Assembly: GCA_964394665.1 (NCBI GenBank)
Contig: CAYMYN010000025.1
Coordinates: forward strand, 1-64,000
DNA from: CAYMYN01 sp964394665
GTDB taxonomy: Bacteria; Planctomycetota; UBA1135; GCA-002686595
DNA length: 64,000 bases
Direction: 5' to 3'
Shown: positions 16,807-24,279 of the stretch, piece by piece
Numbering within the stretch: position 1 is the stretch's first letter
How the letters are laid out: each line of letters starts with the position of its first letter
Translations under genes and position numbers: made by a program
Notes under the pieces: generated by a model
The model's input: the letters and a program-made list of their open reading frames with translations, nothing else
What the model was told of the DNA's origin: nothing
Database searches by the model: none

Positions 16807-18098
16807 ATCCCGCCGTCCAGAAGGAGCCCTCCATGGTGCGCCAGAAGGAGATGATCTCCGATCACTTCCAGGCCCTGGCGCGGGCGAAGGACGAGGGGCG
16901 CAAGGTGGTCTACACCTTCGTCCCGGGCAATCTGACCGAGTTGATGCTGGCCTTCGACGCCCTGCCGGTGCACCCGGAGATCAACGCCCTGCAGTCGAGC
17001 ATGCGCAAGCGCTCCGGCGGATTCATCGCCGCGGCGGAGCGCGCGGGACACTCCGAGGACGTGTGCTCCTACGTCAAGTGCGACATCGGCATGGCGCTCG
17101 AGGGCAACGTCGGACCCACGGGCGAGCGCATCCCCGAGCCCGACCTGCTGCTGCTCTCGTACACGGGCTGCTTCACCTTCATGAAGTGGTTCGAGCTCCT
17201 GCGCGAGCGCTACCGCTGCCCGGTCGCCATGCTGCACGTGCCCTACCAACCGGACGGGAAGATCACGCCGGAGATGGTGGCCTATGTCGTGAAGCAACTA
17301 GAGACGGAGGTCATCCCGCGCTTCGAGGAGGTCACGGGCAGGGCCCTCGACCTCGACCGTCTGCGAGAGCTCCTGGGGCGCTCGGCGCGAGCGGAGGACG
17401 ACCTGGTCTGGGTGCTCGAGTCGGCCAAGCAGCGGCCCTCGCCGATCGACGCGTACTTCGGCGGGGTGTACTACATCGGCCCGCTCTTCACGGCATTCCG
17501 TGGAACCGAGGCGGCGCTCGACTACTACAGCGTGCTGCGCGTGGAGGTCGAGGCACGCCTGGCCGCGGGCCAGGGGCCGGTGACCCCCGAGGGTTCGTTG
17601 GAGGAAGAGCGATTCCGCGTGGTGGTGGAGGGACCGCCCAACTGGACCCACTTCCGCGAGTTCTGGAAGATGTTCCACGACGAGGGAGCGGTGGTCGTGG
17701 CCAGCACCTACACGAAGGTGGGCGGCCTGTACGATCGCGGATTCCGGCACGATCCCGAGCGGCCGCTGGAGACCTTGGCGGAGTACTGTCTGGGTTGCTA
17801 CACCAACCTCGGCCTGCCCAGGCGTGTCGAGCTCCTGGCGGACTACGTGCGGGACTACGCCGCCGACGGGTTCTTGATCAACTCGGTCAAGAGCTGCAAC
17901 TCCTTCAGTGTCGGGCAGCTCGTGATGCTGCGACAGGTCGAGGAGCGGACCGGTCGGGCGGGCGGGTTCATCGAGACGGACCTGGTCGACCCGCGCTACT
18001 TCTCGGCCTCGAACGTCAAGAATCGGCTGGAGTCCTACTTCCAGATGCTGGCCCACAAGCGCGGCGCCGTCGAGCGCCGGGAGGCCTTGGCGCGATGA
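16803..18098 (+). CDS. bcrB: Benzoyl-CoA reductase subunit B (class I)
   Basis: 431-residue partner of BcrC in the ring-reducing module. HgdA/B-like fold features include VVYTFVPGNLTELMLAFDAL, EDVCSYVKCDIGMALEGNVG, LLLLSYTGCFTFMKWFELL and EYCLGCYTNLGLPRRVELL, which contribute the cluster-binding cysteines. The substrate-site-like segment VKSCNSFSVGQLVMLRQVEE and the ending IETDLVDPRYFSASNVKNR are also typical. The ATG at 16803 overlaps the bcrC stop (ATGA). A second in-frame ATG at 16833 follows GGAGCC and could be used instead. It is coupled to bcrA by a further 4-base overlap. Confidence 0.95.
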   Translation: MNPAVQKEPSMVRQKEMISDHFQALARAKDEGRKVVYTFVPGNLTELMLAFDALPVHPEINALQSSMRKRSGGFIAAAERAGHSEDVCSYVKCDIGMALEGNVGPTGERIPEPDLLLLSYTGCFTFMKWFELLRERYRCPVAMLHVPYQPDGKITPEMVAYVVKQLETEVIPRFEEVTGRALDLDRLRELLGRSARAEDDLVWVLESAKQRPSPIDAYFGGVYYIGPLFTAFRGTEAALDYYSVLRVEVEARLAAGQGPVTPEGSLEEERFRVVVEGPPNWTHFREFWKMFHDEGAVVVASTYTKVGGLYDRGFRHDPERPLETLAEYCLGCYTNLGLPRRVELLADYVRDYAADGFLINSVKSCNSFSVGQLVMLRQVEERTGRAGGFIETDLVDPRYFSASNVKNRLESYFQMLAHKRGAVERREALAR

Positions 18099-19444
18099 AG
18101 TGCTACGTGGGTATCGACCTGGGCTCGACCACGACCAAGGCCGTGATCCTGGGGGAGGACGGGGCCTTGCTCGGGCGCGGGATCACCAACAGTCGCTCGA
18201 ACTACGACGTGGCCTGTGCCGTGGCGCGCAACGAGGCCCTGGTCGACGCGCGCTTCCACCTGTTCGGCGCGGCCCTCGACGCGGCGCGGGGGTGGGGGAC
18301 CGGCGGAGGGGAGTTCCTCGCTCGCCTGCGGCGCGCGTTCGAGCTGGAGCAGCACCTGCACCTGTTGAACGAGCTCGAGGGCGCCTGTGGTGTGGCCGCG
18401 GAGCAGGCGGCGCGCCGCCCCGACGCTCCTTCGGGCGCGACGCTGATGGACCTGCTCGACTCCATCTTCGAGCGTCTGCGCGACCGCGCGGCCCGCGTCT
18501 TCGCCGCGGGCGAACGTCCCCGCTCGGACTTCTTCCGCGACGTCGCCGGGGCGGGCTACATGGCCGAGGCGGAGCGCCTCGCGCGCGAGAGCGGGGTGAG
18601 CTACGAGCTGCTCCTGGGCCTGTACGACAAGTCGATCCTGGCCGTCGAGAGCCACGTCCCCGAGACTTCGCTCGAGGCGTCTTTGTCGCGCGCGTTGGCG
18701 CGCGTCGCTCCCGATGCGCCGGAGGATCTCGAGCGCCAGGCGCGCGCCGTGTGCGAGCTCCTGCTCGACACGGACGTCGCGATCGGCACGGGCTACGGTC
18801 GCGCGCGCCTGCCCTTCCCCCGGGAACACATCCGCTCGGAGATCCTCTGCCACGGTCTGGGCGCGCACGCCGCGTTCCCCGGCAGCCGCACGGTGCTCGA
18901 CATCGGGGGTCAGGACACCAAAGCCATCCAGCTCGACGCCGCGGGGGTGGTGACCTCGTTCCAGATGAACGACCGCTGCGCGGCCGGCTGCGGACGCTAC
19001 CTCGGCTACATCGCCGACGAGATGAACCTCGGCCTGCACGAGCTGGGGCCGCTGGCCTGCCGGAGCTGCACGCCGGTGAAGATCAGCTCGACCTGTACGG
19101 TCTTCGCCGGCGCCGAGCTGCGCGACCGCCTGGCGACCGGGCAGAGGCAGGAGGACATCCTGGCGGGCCTGCACCGCGCGATCATGCTGCGCGCCACCTC
19201 GTTGTTGGCGCGCTCGGGCGGGGTGAGCGCCGAGTTCACCTTCACCGGCGGCGTGGCGCGCAACGAGGCGGCGGTGCGGGCCCTGCGCGGACTGGTGCGC
19301 GACGGCTACGGCATCGAGGAGATCAACATCTCGGCCGACTCGATCTACACCGGTGCCCTGGGGGCGGCGATCTTCGCCCTGCGGGAGGGCAGCGGCGAAC
19401 CGGGGCGCTTGCCCCAGGGAATCCTCGTCGGAGGTGCGGCATGA
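18095..19444 (+). CDS. bcrA: Benzoyl-CoA reductase subunit A (ATPase/activator)
   Basis: 449-residue ASKHA-fold ATPase. With BcrD it hydrolyses ATP to drive low-potential electrons from reduced ferredoxin into BcrBC. The phosphate-binding loop GIDLGSTTTKAVILGEDG opens the protein. The second nucleotide element is TVLDIGGQDTKAIQLD. The cluster-bridging Cys lies in FQMNDRCAAGCGRYLGY, and a second in NSTC-like KISSTCTVFAGAELRDRL. FTFTGGVARNEAAV is the adenosine motif. An insertion of about 180 residues between the first two motifs (LFGAALDAARGWGTGGGEF…) is the usual mark of BcrA against the shorter BcrD. It overlaps bcrB and bcrD by 4 bases each. Confidence 0.96.
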   Translation: MKCYVGIDLGSTTTKAVILGEDGALLGRGITNSRSNYDVACAVARNEALVDARFHLFGAALDAARGWGTGGGEFLARLRRAFELEQHLHLLNELEGACGVAAEQAARRPDAPSGATLMDLLDSIFERLRDRAARVFAAGERPRSDFFRDVAGAGYMAEAERLARESGVSYELLLGLYDKSILAVESHVPETSLEASLSRALARVAPDAPEDLERQARAVCELLLDTDVAIGTGYGRARLPFPREHIRSEILCHGLGAHAAFPGSRTVLDIGGQDTKAIQLDAAGVVTSFQMNDRCAAGCGRYLGYIADEMNLGLHELGPLACRSCTPVKISSTCTVFAGAELRDRLATGQRQEDILAGLHRAIMLRATSLLARSGGVSAEFTFTGGVARNEAAVRALRGLVRDGYGIEEINISADSIYTGALGAAIFALREGSGEPGRLPQGILVGGAA

Positions 19445-20310
19445 AGCTCGCTGCCGGGATCGACGTGGGCTCGAGCGCCGTCAAGGCGGTGGTCGTCGAG
19501 GACCTCTCCACGGGCGCCGCCCTGCCGGGGGCCCAGGGGGCCGCCCGCGTCCTCGGCACGGGCCTGTGCCGGGTGCGCGGCCGGGGCTTGCTGGAGGTGG
19601 TGCGGGCGGCCTTCGAGATCGCGCTCGGGAGCGCGGGCGTCGACGAGGCGGAGCTCCACTACGTCGCCACCACGGGCGAGGCCGACCAGGTCGAGTTCCG
19701 CACGGGGCACTTCTACTCGATGACGACCCACGCCCGCGGCGGCCTGTACCTGGTGCCCGAGGCGCGCGCCGCCCTCGACATCGGGGCCCTGCACGGGCGG
19801 GTCATCCGCATGGACGAACGCGGCAAGGTGCTCGACTACCGCATGACCAGCCAGTGCGCCTCGGGTTCGGGTCAGTTCCTCGAGAACATCGGGCGCTACC
19901 TCGGCATCACCCTGGACGAGATCGGACCGCTCTCCCGACGCGCGTCCGTGCCCGAGGAAGTCTCGAGCATCTGCGCGGTGTTGGCCGAGACCGACGTCAT
20001 CAACATGGTCAGCCGCGGAATCACGACCCCGGACATCCTCAAGGGCATCCATCTCTCGATGGCCGGGCGGCTGGTCAAGCTGCTCAAGGCCTCCGGGGTG
20101 GAGGGGGTCGTGGCGGTCACCGGGGGCCTGGCGCAGGACGAGGGCCTGCTGGCGGCGATGACCGAGGTGGCCGGGGAGCGCGGGATCTCCCTCGACCTGC
20201 GCGCCCACCCCCGCGCCGTCCACGCGGGCGCGATCGGCGCCGCCCTGTGGGGTGCGTACCGCCAACGCAAGCTCGAGCAGCGCGGCGACGGGCGTCTGCT
20301 CCATCGCTGA
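19441..20310 (+). CDS. bcrD: Benzoyl-CoA reductase subunit D (ATPase/activator)
   Basis: 289-residue short ASKHA ATPase, the partner of BcrA. The nucleotide loop AGIDVGSSAVKAVVVED starts the protein. ALDIGALHGRVIRMDERGK corresponds to the second phosphate element; the family's IGGQD is replaced here by IGALH. The bridging cluster Cys is in MTSQCASGSGQFLENIGRYL, with EEVSSICAVLAETDVINMVS and VAVTGGLAQDEGLLAAM after it. The order bcrC-B-A-D is the same as in Thauera, supporting a class I enzyme and not the tungsten class II (Bam) type. An SDR gene follows after a 13-base gap, with no ferredoxin gene in the cluster. Confidence 0.95.
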   Translation: MKLAAGIDVGSSAVKAVVVEDLSTGAALPGAQGAARVLGTGLCRVRGRGLLEVVRAAFEIALGSAGVDEAELHYVATTGEADQVEFRTGHFYSMTTHARGGLYLVPEARAALDIGALHGRVIRMDERGKVLDYRMTSQCASGSGQFLENIGRYLGITLDEIGPLSRRASVPEEVSSICAVLAETDVINMVSRGITTPDILKGIHLSMAGRLVKLLKASGVEGVVAVTGGLAQDEGLLAAMTEVAGERGISLDLRAHPRAVHAGAIGAALWGAYRQRKLEQRGDGRLLHR

Positions 20311-20323
20311 GGTTGCGACCGTC

Positions 20324-21052
20324 ATGTCCAGCGTCCGCTACGACTTCACCGGCGAGATCGCCCTCGTGACGGGCGGCGCGGCGGGCATCGGGCGGGCCGT
20401 CGCCGACGCGTTGTCCGCCGCCGGGGCGCGGGTCCACGTCTGGGATCGCGCGTCTCCTGTCGCGGCCGCGGACGGGCTGCTCTGGCGGCGCGTCGACCTG
20501 CGCTCGACGCAGGAAATCACGGCCGGAGCGGCGGAGCTGCTCGCGCAGGAGGGCCGACTCGACCTCTTGGTCAACAACGCCGGGGTGACCCGCGACGGCA
20601 TGCTCTGGAAGCTCGACGACGGGGCCTGGGACGAGGTGCTGGACGTCAACCTCGGCGGCGCCTTCCGGGTGCTGCGCGCCTTCGCCCCCGCGATGCGCGC
20701 GCGCGGCCGAGGGCGCATCGTGCAGGTGGCCTCGATCAACGGCCTGCGCGGCAAGGCGGGGCAAGCGAACTACGGCGCCTCGAAGGCCGCGCTGGTGGCC
20801 CTGACCCGCACTGCGGCCCGCGAACTGGGGCCGCGCGGCATCACGGTCAACGCGGTCGCGCCAGGGATGATCGAGACGGCGATGAGCGACGCGCTCCCGA
20901 CCGCCGTCGTCGAGCGAGCCCGGGCCGAGACCGCCCTGGGTCGCCTGGGCACTCCCGGGGACGTGGCCGGCGCCGTGGCGTTCCTGCTCTCCGACGCCGC
21001 GCGGCACGTGACGGGCACGGTGCTGACGGTCGACGGCGGTCAACTCGCCTGA
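20324..21052 (+). CDS. SDR oxidoreductase, possible 3-hydroxypimelyl-CoA dehydrogenase
   Basis: 242-residue classical short-chain dehydrogenase of the FabG/3-hydroxyacyl-CoA dehydrogenase type. Motifs: coenzyme loop TGGAAGIGRAVADAL, NNAG (LLVNNAGVTRDGM), catalytic Ser in VQVASINGLRGKAG, YGASK with the Tyr/Lys pair, and the ending TGTVLTVDGGQLA. It is the last gene of the benzoyl-CoA operon. Oah yields 3-hydroxypimelyl-CoA, whose oxidation to 3-oxopimelyl-CoA is the next step, so this role is a reasonable inference. A general acyl-CoA or ACP reductase cannot be excluded. The ATG at 20324 is preferred to the upstream frame, which would run into bcrD. Confidence 0.88.
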   Translation: MSSVRYDFTGEIALVTGGAAGIGRAVADALSAAGARVHVWDRASPVAAADGLLWRRVDLRSTQEITAGAAELLAQEGRLDLLVNNAGVTRDGMLWKLDDGAWDEVLDVNLGGAFRVLRAFAPAMRARGRGRIVQVASINGLRGKAGQANYGASKAALVALTRTAARELGPRGITVNAVAPGMIETAMSDALPTAVVERARAETALGRLGTPGDVAGAVAFLLSDAARHVTGTVLTVDGGQLA

Positions 21053-21057
21053 CGGCG

Positions 21058-21199
21058 CTCAGAGTGTGAGAAGCATTCGAGCACTCTCGGTACGTCCGGC
21101 TTGCCGGCCGTCCAAAAGGCGTTCTGAGAGGCCGTCTGGATGGTCCGCTCCGGGTCCGCTCCGGGTCCGCTCCGGGTCCGCTCGATTTTTCTCGGCCCT
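21058..21199 (-). repeat. Dispersed intergenic repeat, copy A (11-bp tandem core)
   Basis: This repeat fills the convergent gap between the SDR and the CCA-adding gene. Read from the CCA gene outward (minus strand), it begins right after the TGA. It has a GGCCGAGAA block and then an 11-bp unit (GGTCCGCTCCG on the plus strand, 21142-21183) in three full copies plus nine bases. GGACCATCCAGACGGCCTCT follows, then a less conserved middle, and it ends near CTTCTCACACTCTGAG. Copy B at 33453-33570 shares the same order of blocks and the same position after a stop codon. Confidence 0.85.
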
Positions 21200-22594
21200 T
21201 CAGCCGTCGGCCTCGTCCGCGGCCAGGGTCCGGGCGCGTTCGAGCAGCAGCTCGCGCCGGTTGCGCGCCGGGTCGTCGAGCACCCACTCGAGCAGGGCGA
21301 TGAGCAGGCGGCCGACCCGTGGGCCGGGGGCGAGCTCGAGCTCGCGCATCAACTCGTCGCCCTTGAGGGCCAGATCGCGGGTCGAGAGGGCGCCCTGGGC
21401 GGCGAGCAGGGCGCCGATGCGCGCGCGCAGGGCCTCGCCCCGCGCCAGGCCGTCTTCGAGGGCCGTGCCGCGGCCGATCGTGTCGGCGCGCTGCAGGGCC
21501 AGCAGATCGTCGACGAGTTCCAGGCCCACGCGGCGCAGCCAACGGCGCACGGCGGCGTCGGTCCAGCTCGCGTCGTAGGCGATGAGGTGATGGCGCACCA
21601 GGCCGGTCACCCGTTCGCGCAGGGCGCGCGAGACGCGCAGGCGCTCGAGCAAGCGCTCGCAGAGCTCGGCGCCCAACGACTCGTGGCCGAGGAAGGTGTA
21701 GTCGCCCCGTTCCTCGTCCCAGGCCCGCGCGGCGGGTTTTCCGATGTCGTGCAACAGCGCGGCCAGGCGCACCGGAGTGCTCGCCTCGGCGGCGTCGAGC
21801 ACGCGCAGCGTGTGTTCCCAGACGTCGTAGGCGTGGTGACGGTTCTGCGCGCAGCCCACCATGGGGAGCATCTCGGGCGCGGTCACGCCCAGGATCCCGT
21901 GGATGCGCATGACCTCGAAGGCTCGGCTGGGGCGCGGCGCCGCGAGGGCCTTGATCCACTCCTGCTGCACGCGCTCGAGGCTCACGCGGGCGAAGACCTC
22001 GAGGCAGGGTTCGATGGCGCGCGCCGTGCGGCCCTCGAGCTCCAGCTCGAGGGTGGCGACGAAGCGCGCCGCGCGCAGCACGCGCAGGCCGTCCTCGCGG
22101 AAGCGCTCCAGGGGTTCGCCCACGGCCCGCAGCAGGCCGCGCTCGAGGTCCGCCAGCCCCCCGAGCGGATCCTCCAGGCGGTCCTCGAGCGGGTCGTAGG
22201 CCATCGCGTTGACCGTGAAGTCGCGCCGTTCGAGGTCGCGCCGCAGCTCGGAGATGAACTCGACCCGGTCCGGGCGGCGCCCGTCGCTGTAGGCGCCTTC
22301 GCCGCGTAGGGTCGTCACCTCGTAGGCGCCGCGGCCGACGAGCACGGTCACGGTGCCGTGGGCGAGGCCCGTCGGCACGACCCGCGGGAAGAGGCCCTGC
22401 ACCTGGTCCGGCCGCGCGTCGGTCGCCAGGTCCCAGTCGCTCGGGGCGCGCGCCGCCTCGGAGCCCGAGCGCAGGACGTCGCGCACGCAGCCGCCCACGG
22501 CCCACCCGCGGTGCCCGGCGGCGCGCAGGGTGCGGCACAGCTCGAGCACCTCGGGCGGCACGGCCTGGCGCAGGCGGCTCGGGTCGAAGCGCAT
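21200..22594 (-). CDS. cca: CCA tRNA nucleotidyltransferase / poly(A) polymerase family with HD domain
   Basis: 464-residue class II nucleotidyltransferase that adds or repairs the 3' CCA of tRNAs. The head domain shows AVGGCVRDVL and the catalytic carboxylates in SDWDLATDARP. VEFISELRRDLERRDFTVNAMAYD and the neck LRVLRAARF follow. A C-terminal HD phosphohydrolase domain is present (LAALLHDIGK, later VRHH). The start ATG 22594 lies 8 bases downstream of TACGCT, consistent with a leaderless mRNA. The stop abuts dispersed repeat copy A. The only tRNA in this window already encodes its CCA, so this enzyme may act mainly in repair here. A poly(A) polymerase role is the alternative. Confidence 0.9.
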   Translation of the reverse strand: MRFDPSRLRQAVPPEVLELCRTLRAAGHRGWAVGGCVRDVLRSGSEAARAPSDWDLATDARPDQVQGLFPRVVPTGLAHGTVTVLVGRGAYEVTTLRGEGAYSDGRRPDRVEFISELRRDLERRDFTVNAMAYDPLEDRLEDPLGGLADLERGLLRAVGEPLERFREDGLRVLRAARFVATLELELEGRTARAIEPCLEVFARVSLERVQQEWIKALAAPRPSRAFEVMRIHGILGVTAPEMLPMVGCAQNRHHAYDVWEHTLRVLDAAEASTPVRLAALLHDIGKPAARAWDEERGDYTFLGHESLGAELCERLLERLRVSRALRERVTGLVRHHLIAYDASWTDAAVRRWLRRVGLELVDDLLALQRADTIGRGTALEDGLARGEALRARIGALLAAQGALSTRDLALKGDELMRELELAPGPRVGRLLIALLEWVLDDPARNRRELLLERARTLAADEADG

Positions 22595-22675
22595 CGCCCG
22601 GGAGCGTAGTCGGCGCCGCCGCGCGATGCACCGCCGCGCCCCCGTCGGGCGCGGGGCCGCTGGCTAGGAGGGCGC

Positions 22676-22703
22676 TTTGGCGCGCGCGCTGAAGGCGTAG
22701 AAT
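22676..22703 (+). promoter_or_regulatory. Putative sigma70-type promoter for the sulfatase-like gene
   Basis: TTTGGC at 22676-22681 and TAGAAT at 22698-22703, spaced by 16 bases, form a plausible -35/-10 pair. The -10 ends 10 bases before the ATG at 22714, so the transcript would carry almost no leader. This matches a pattern seen at several other genes in the window. Confidence 0.5.
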
Positions 22704-22713
22704 CCGCCCGCCC

Positions 22714-24279
22714 ATGGAGAGCCCCCGACCCCGGACCCGCGGCCCCGCGCGGCGCGCCGCGTTCCGCCGCGGATCGGCGTGGCTCGCGGTCCTGTTGCTG
22801 GCCCTCGCGCTCGGCGGCTGCACGCGGGAGGGCGGGCACGGCCGGGGCGGTCGGGGGGTGCTCGTGATCGCCATCGACGGCCTGCGCGCGGACCACGTCA
22901 GCCTGCGGCGCGCGGACGGCGGCAGCGCCTACGACCGGCGCACGACCCCCGGGCTCGAGGCCCTGCTGGAGGCGGGCTTCTCCTTCGACCAGTGCATCAG
23001 CGCCGCCCCCGAGCGCATCCCGGCCCACGCCGCGATCCTCTCGGGCGCCGACCCGCGGGTGGTCCGTCGGCCCCCCGTGCCGGCCGGGGCTTTCCTGTCC
23101 TTGCCGCGCGAGTGGGCGCTGCCGCGCGACCTGCCCTACCTGCCGCGCGAGCTGTTGGCGGCCGGTTTCCGCACCGCGGCCTTCATCGACGACCCGCACC
23201 TCGACGAGCGCCTGGGCTTCGCCTCGGGCTTCGAGACCTTCCAGCGCTTTCCGCAGCGAGTGCGCGAGGGCGCCGGTTATGGCAGCGCGGTGATCGCGGC
23301 CCGTTTCCTGGCTTGGGTGCGCGAGCAGGAGCGCGGCCGGGACTGGTTCGCCTACCTCTCGGTCAAGGACCTCGAGCGCGCCTGGACGAACCCCGACCCG
23401 GTGCGCGACACCTACTTCGAGCCGCGGGCCGAGCTCTCCGCCGTCCCGCCGGTGTCCTCCTCGCGCCACCCGTACTTCGCGATCCCGCTCGACTGCTGGG
23501 GCGGCGGCCTGCACTCCCTCGGCGAGTACGAGGCGCGCTACGACGGCGCCCTGCGCCAGGTGGACCTGGTGCTGCAGCGCCTCTTCCGGCACCTGCGCGA
23601 CCGCGGGCTGTGGGAGCGCACGACGGTGGTCGTGGTGGGCAGCTACGGCATGGGGCTGGGCGAGGCCGGGCTGTACCTCACGAGCGGCTCCCTGGCGGAC
23701 GTGGATCTGCACGTGCCGCTGGTGATCAAGCCGCCCGCGAGCTTCGCCGGGCCGCGCGGGGTCGCCAGCCCGCACCTGGCGAGCACGATCGACGTCGCCC
23801 CCACGGTGCTCGAGTTGGTCGGCGTCCCGGCGCCCGCCGGCCTGCACGGCGTCTCGCTGCTCGCCAGCCTGTTGCCCGAGTCCCCGCCGGCGCGGCGCTT
23901 CGCCTTCGCCTCGGGCGGCGTGCAGGCCGGCATCGCCGTGCGCACCCTCGAGCATGCCTACCAGCTCACGACGCCCGCGGTCGCGACGCGCCGCGACTAC
24001 ACGGTGACCTACACTGGCTTGCGCCAGGGCATCGATCCGCGGCCGCGGGAGCACCTCCAACGCCGCGGCCCCGGCGCGGACCCGGGTGACCTGGGGCCCG
24101 GCCTCGACGATCCGGAGCTGGCGAGCGAGCTGCGCGCGGCGGGCGAAGAGTGGTACCGCTGGCTCGATCACGCCCGCGACGCCCTGCACGAGATCCCCTG
24201 GCGCCGTCGGCCCCTCGACCCGGAGCTGCGCGCGGAGCTCGAGCGGCGCGGCCTGGTGGCGCCGGAGGCGCGGCCGTGA
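22714..24279 (+). CDS. Sulfatase/alkaline-phosphatase-fold lipoprotein, nucleophile not conserved
   Basis: 521-residue predicted lipoprotein. A basic N-terminus and the hydrophobic run LAVLLLALALGGC form a lipobox with Cys near residue 36. The metal-binding start GVLVIAIDGLRADHVS and the later VVVVGSYGMGLGEAG and VPLVIKPP show the sulfatase/phosphatase superfamily. At the place of the usual C/S-x-P-x-R nucleophile motif the protein reads ERIPAHAAILSG. The nucleophile position is Arg101, so formylglycine chemistry is not expected. It could be an inactive or binding homologue, or a related phospho-transferase. The SDR gene downstream overlaps by 4 bases (GTGA), which suggests a shared transcript. 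Confidence 0.75.
   Translation: MESPRPRTRGPARRAAFRRGSAWLAVLLLALALGGCTREGGHGRGGRGVLVIAIDGLRADHVSLRRADGGSAYDRRTTPGLEALLEAGFSFDQCISAAPERIPAHAAILSGADPRVVRRPPVPAGAFLSLPREWALPRDLPYLPRELLAAGFRTAAFIDDPHLDERLGFASGFETFQRFPQRVREGAGYGSAVIAARFLAWVREQERGRDWFAYLSVKDLERAWTNPDPVRDTYFEPRAELSAVPPVSSSRHPYFAIPLDCWGGGLHSLGEYEARYDGALRQVDLVLQRLFRHLRDRGLWERTTVVVVGSYGMGLGEAGLYLTSGSLADVDLHVPLVIKPPASFAGPRGVASPHLASTIDVAPTVLELVGVPAPAGLHGVSLLASLLPESPPARRFAFASGGVQAGIAVRTLEHAYQLTTPAVATRRDYTVTYTGLRQGIDPRPREHLQRRGPGADPGDLGPGLDDPELASELRAAGEEWYRWLDHARDALHEIPWRRRPLDPELRAELERRGLVAPEARP

Noticed and set aside
12598..20310. Reading the cluster as 2-hydroxyglutaryl-CoA dehydratase or class II (Bam) reductase
   Set aside because: BcrA has the long insertion and there are two ASKHA subunits plus Had/Oah/Dch. 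Tungsten-enzyme (BamB) and flavin/selenocysteine subunits are absent.
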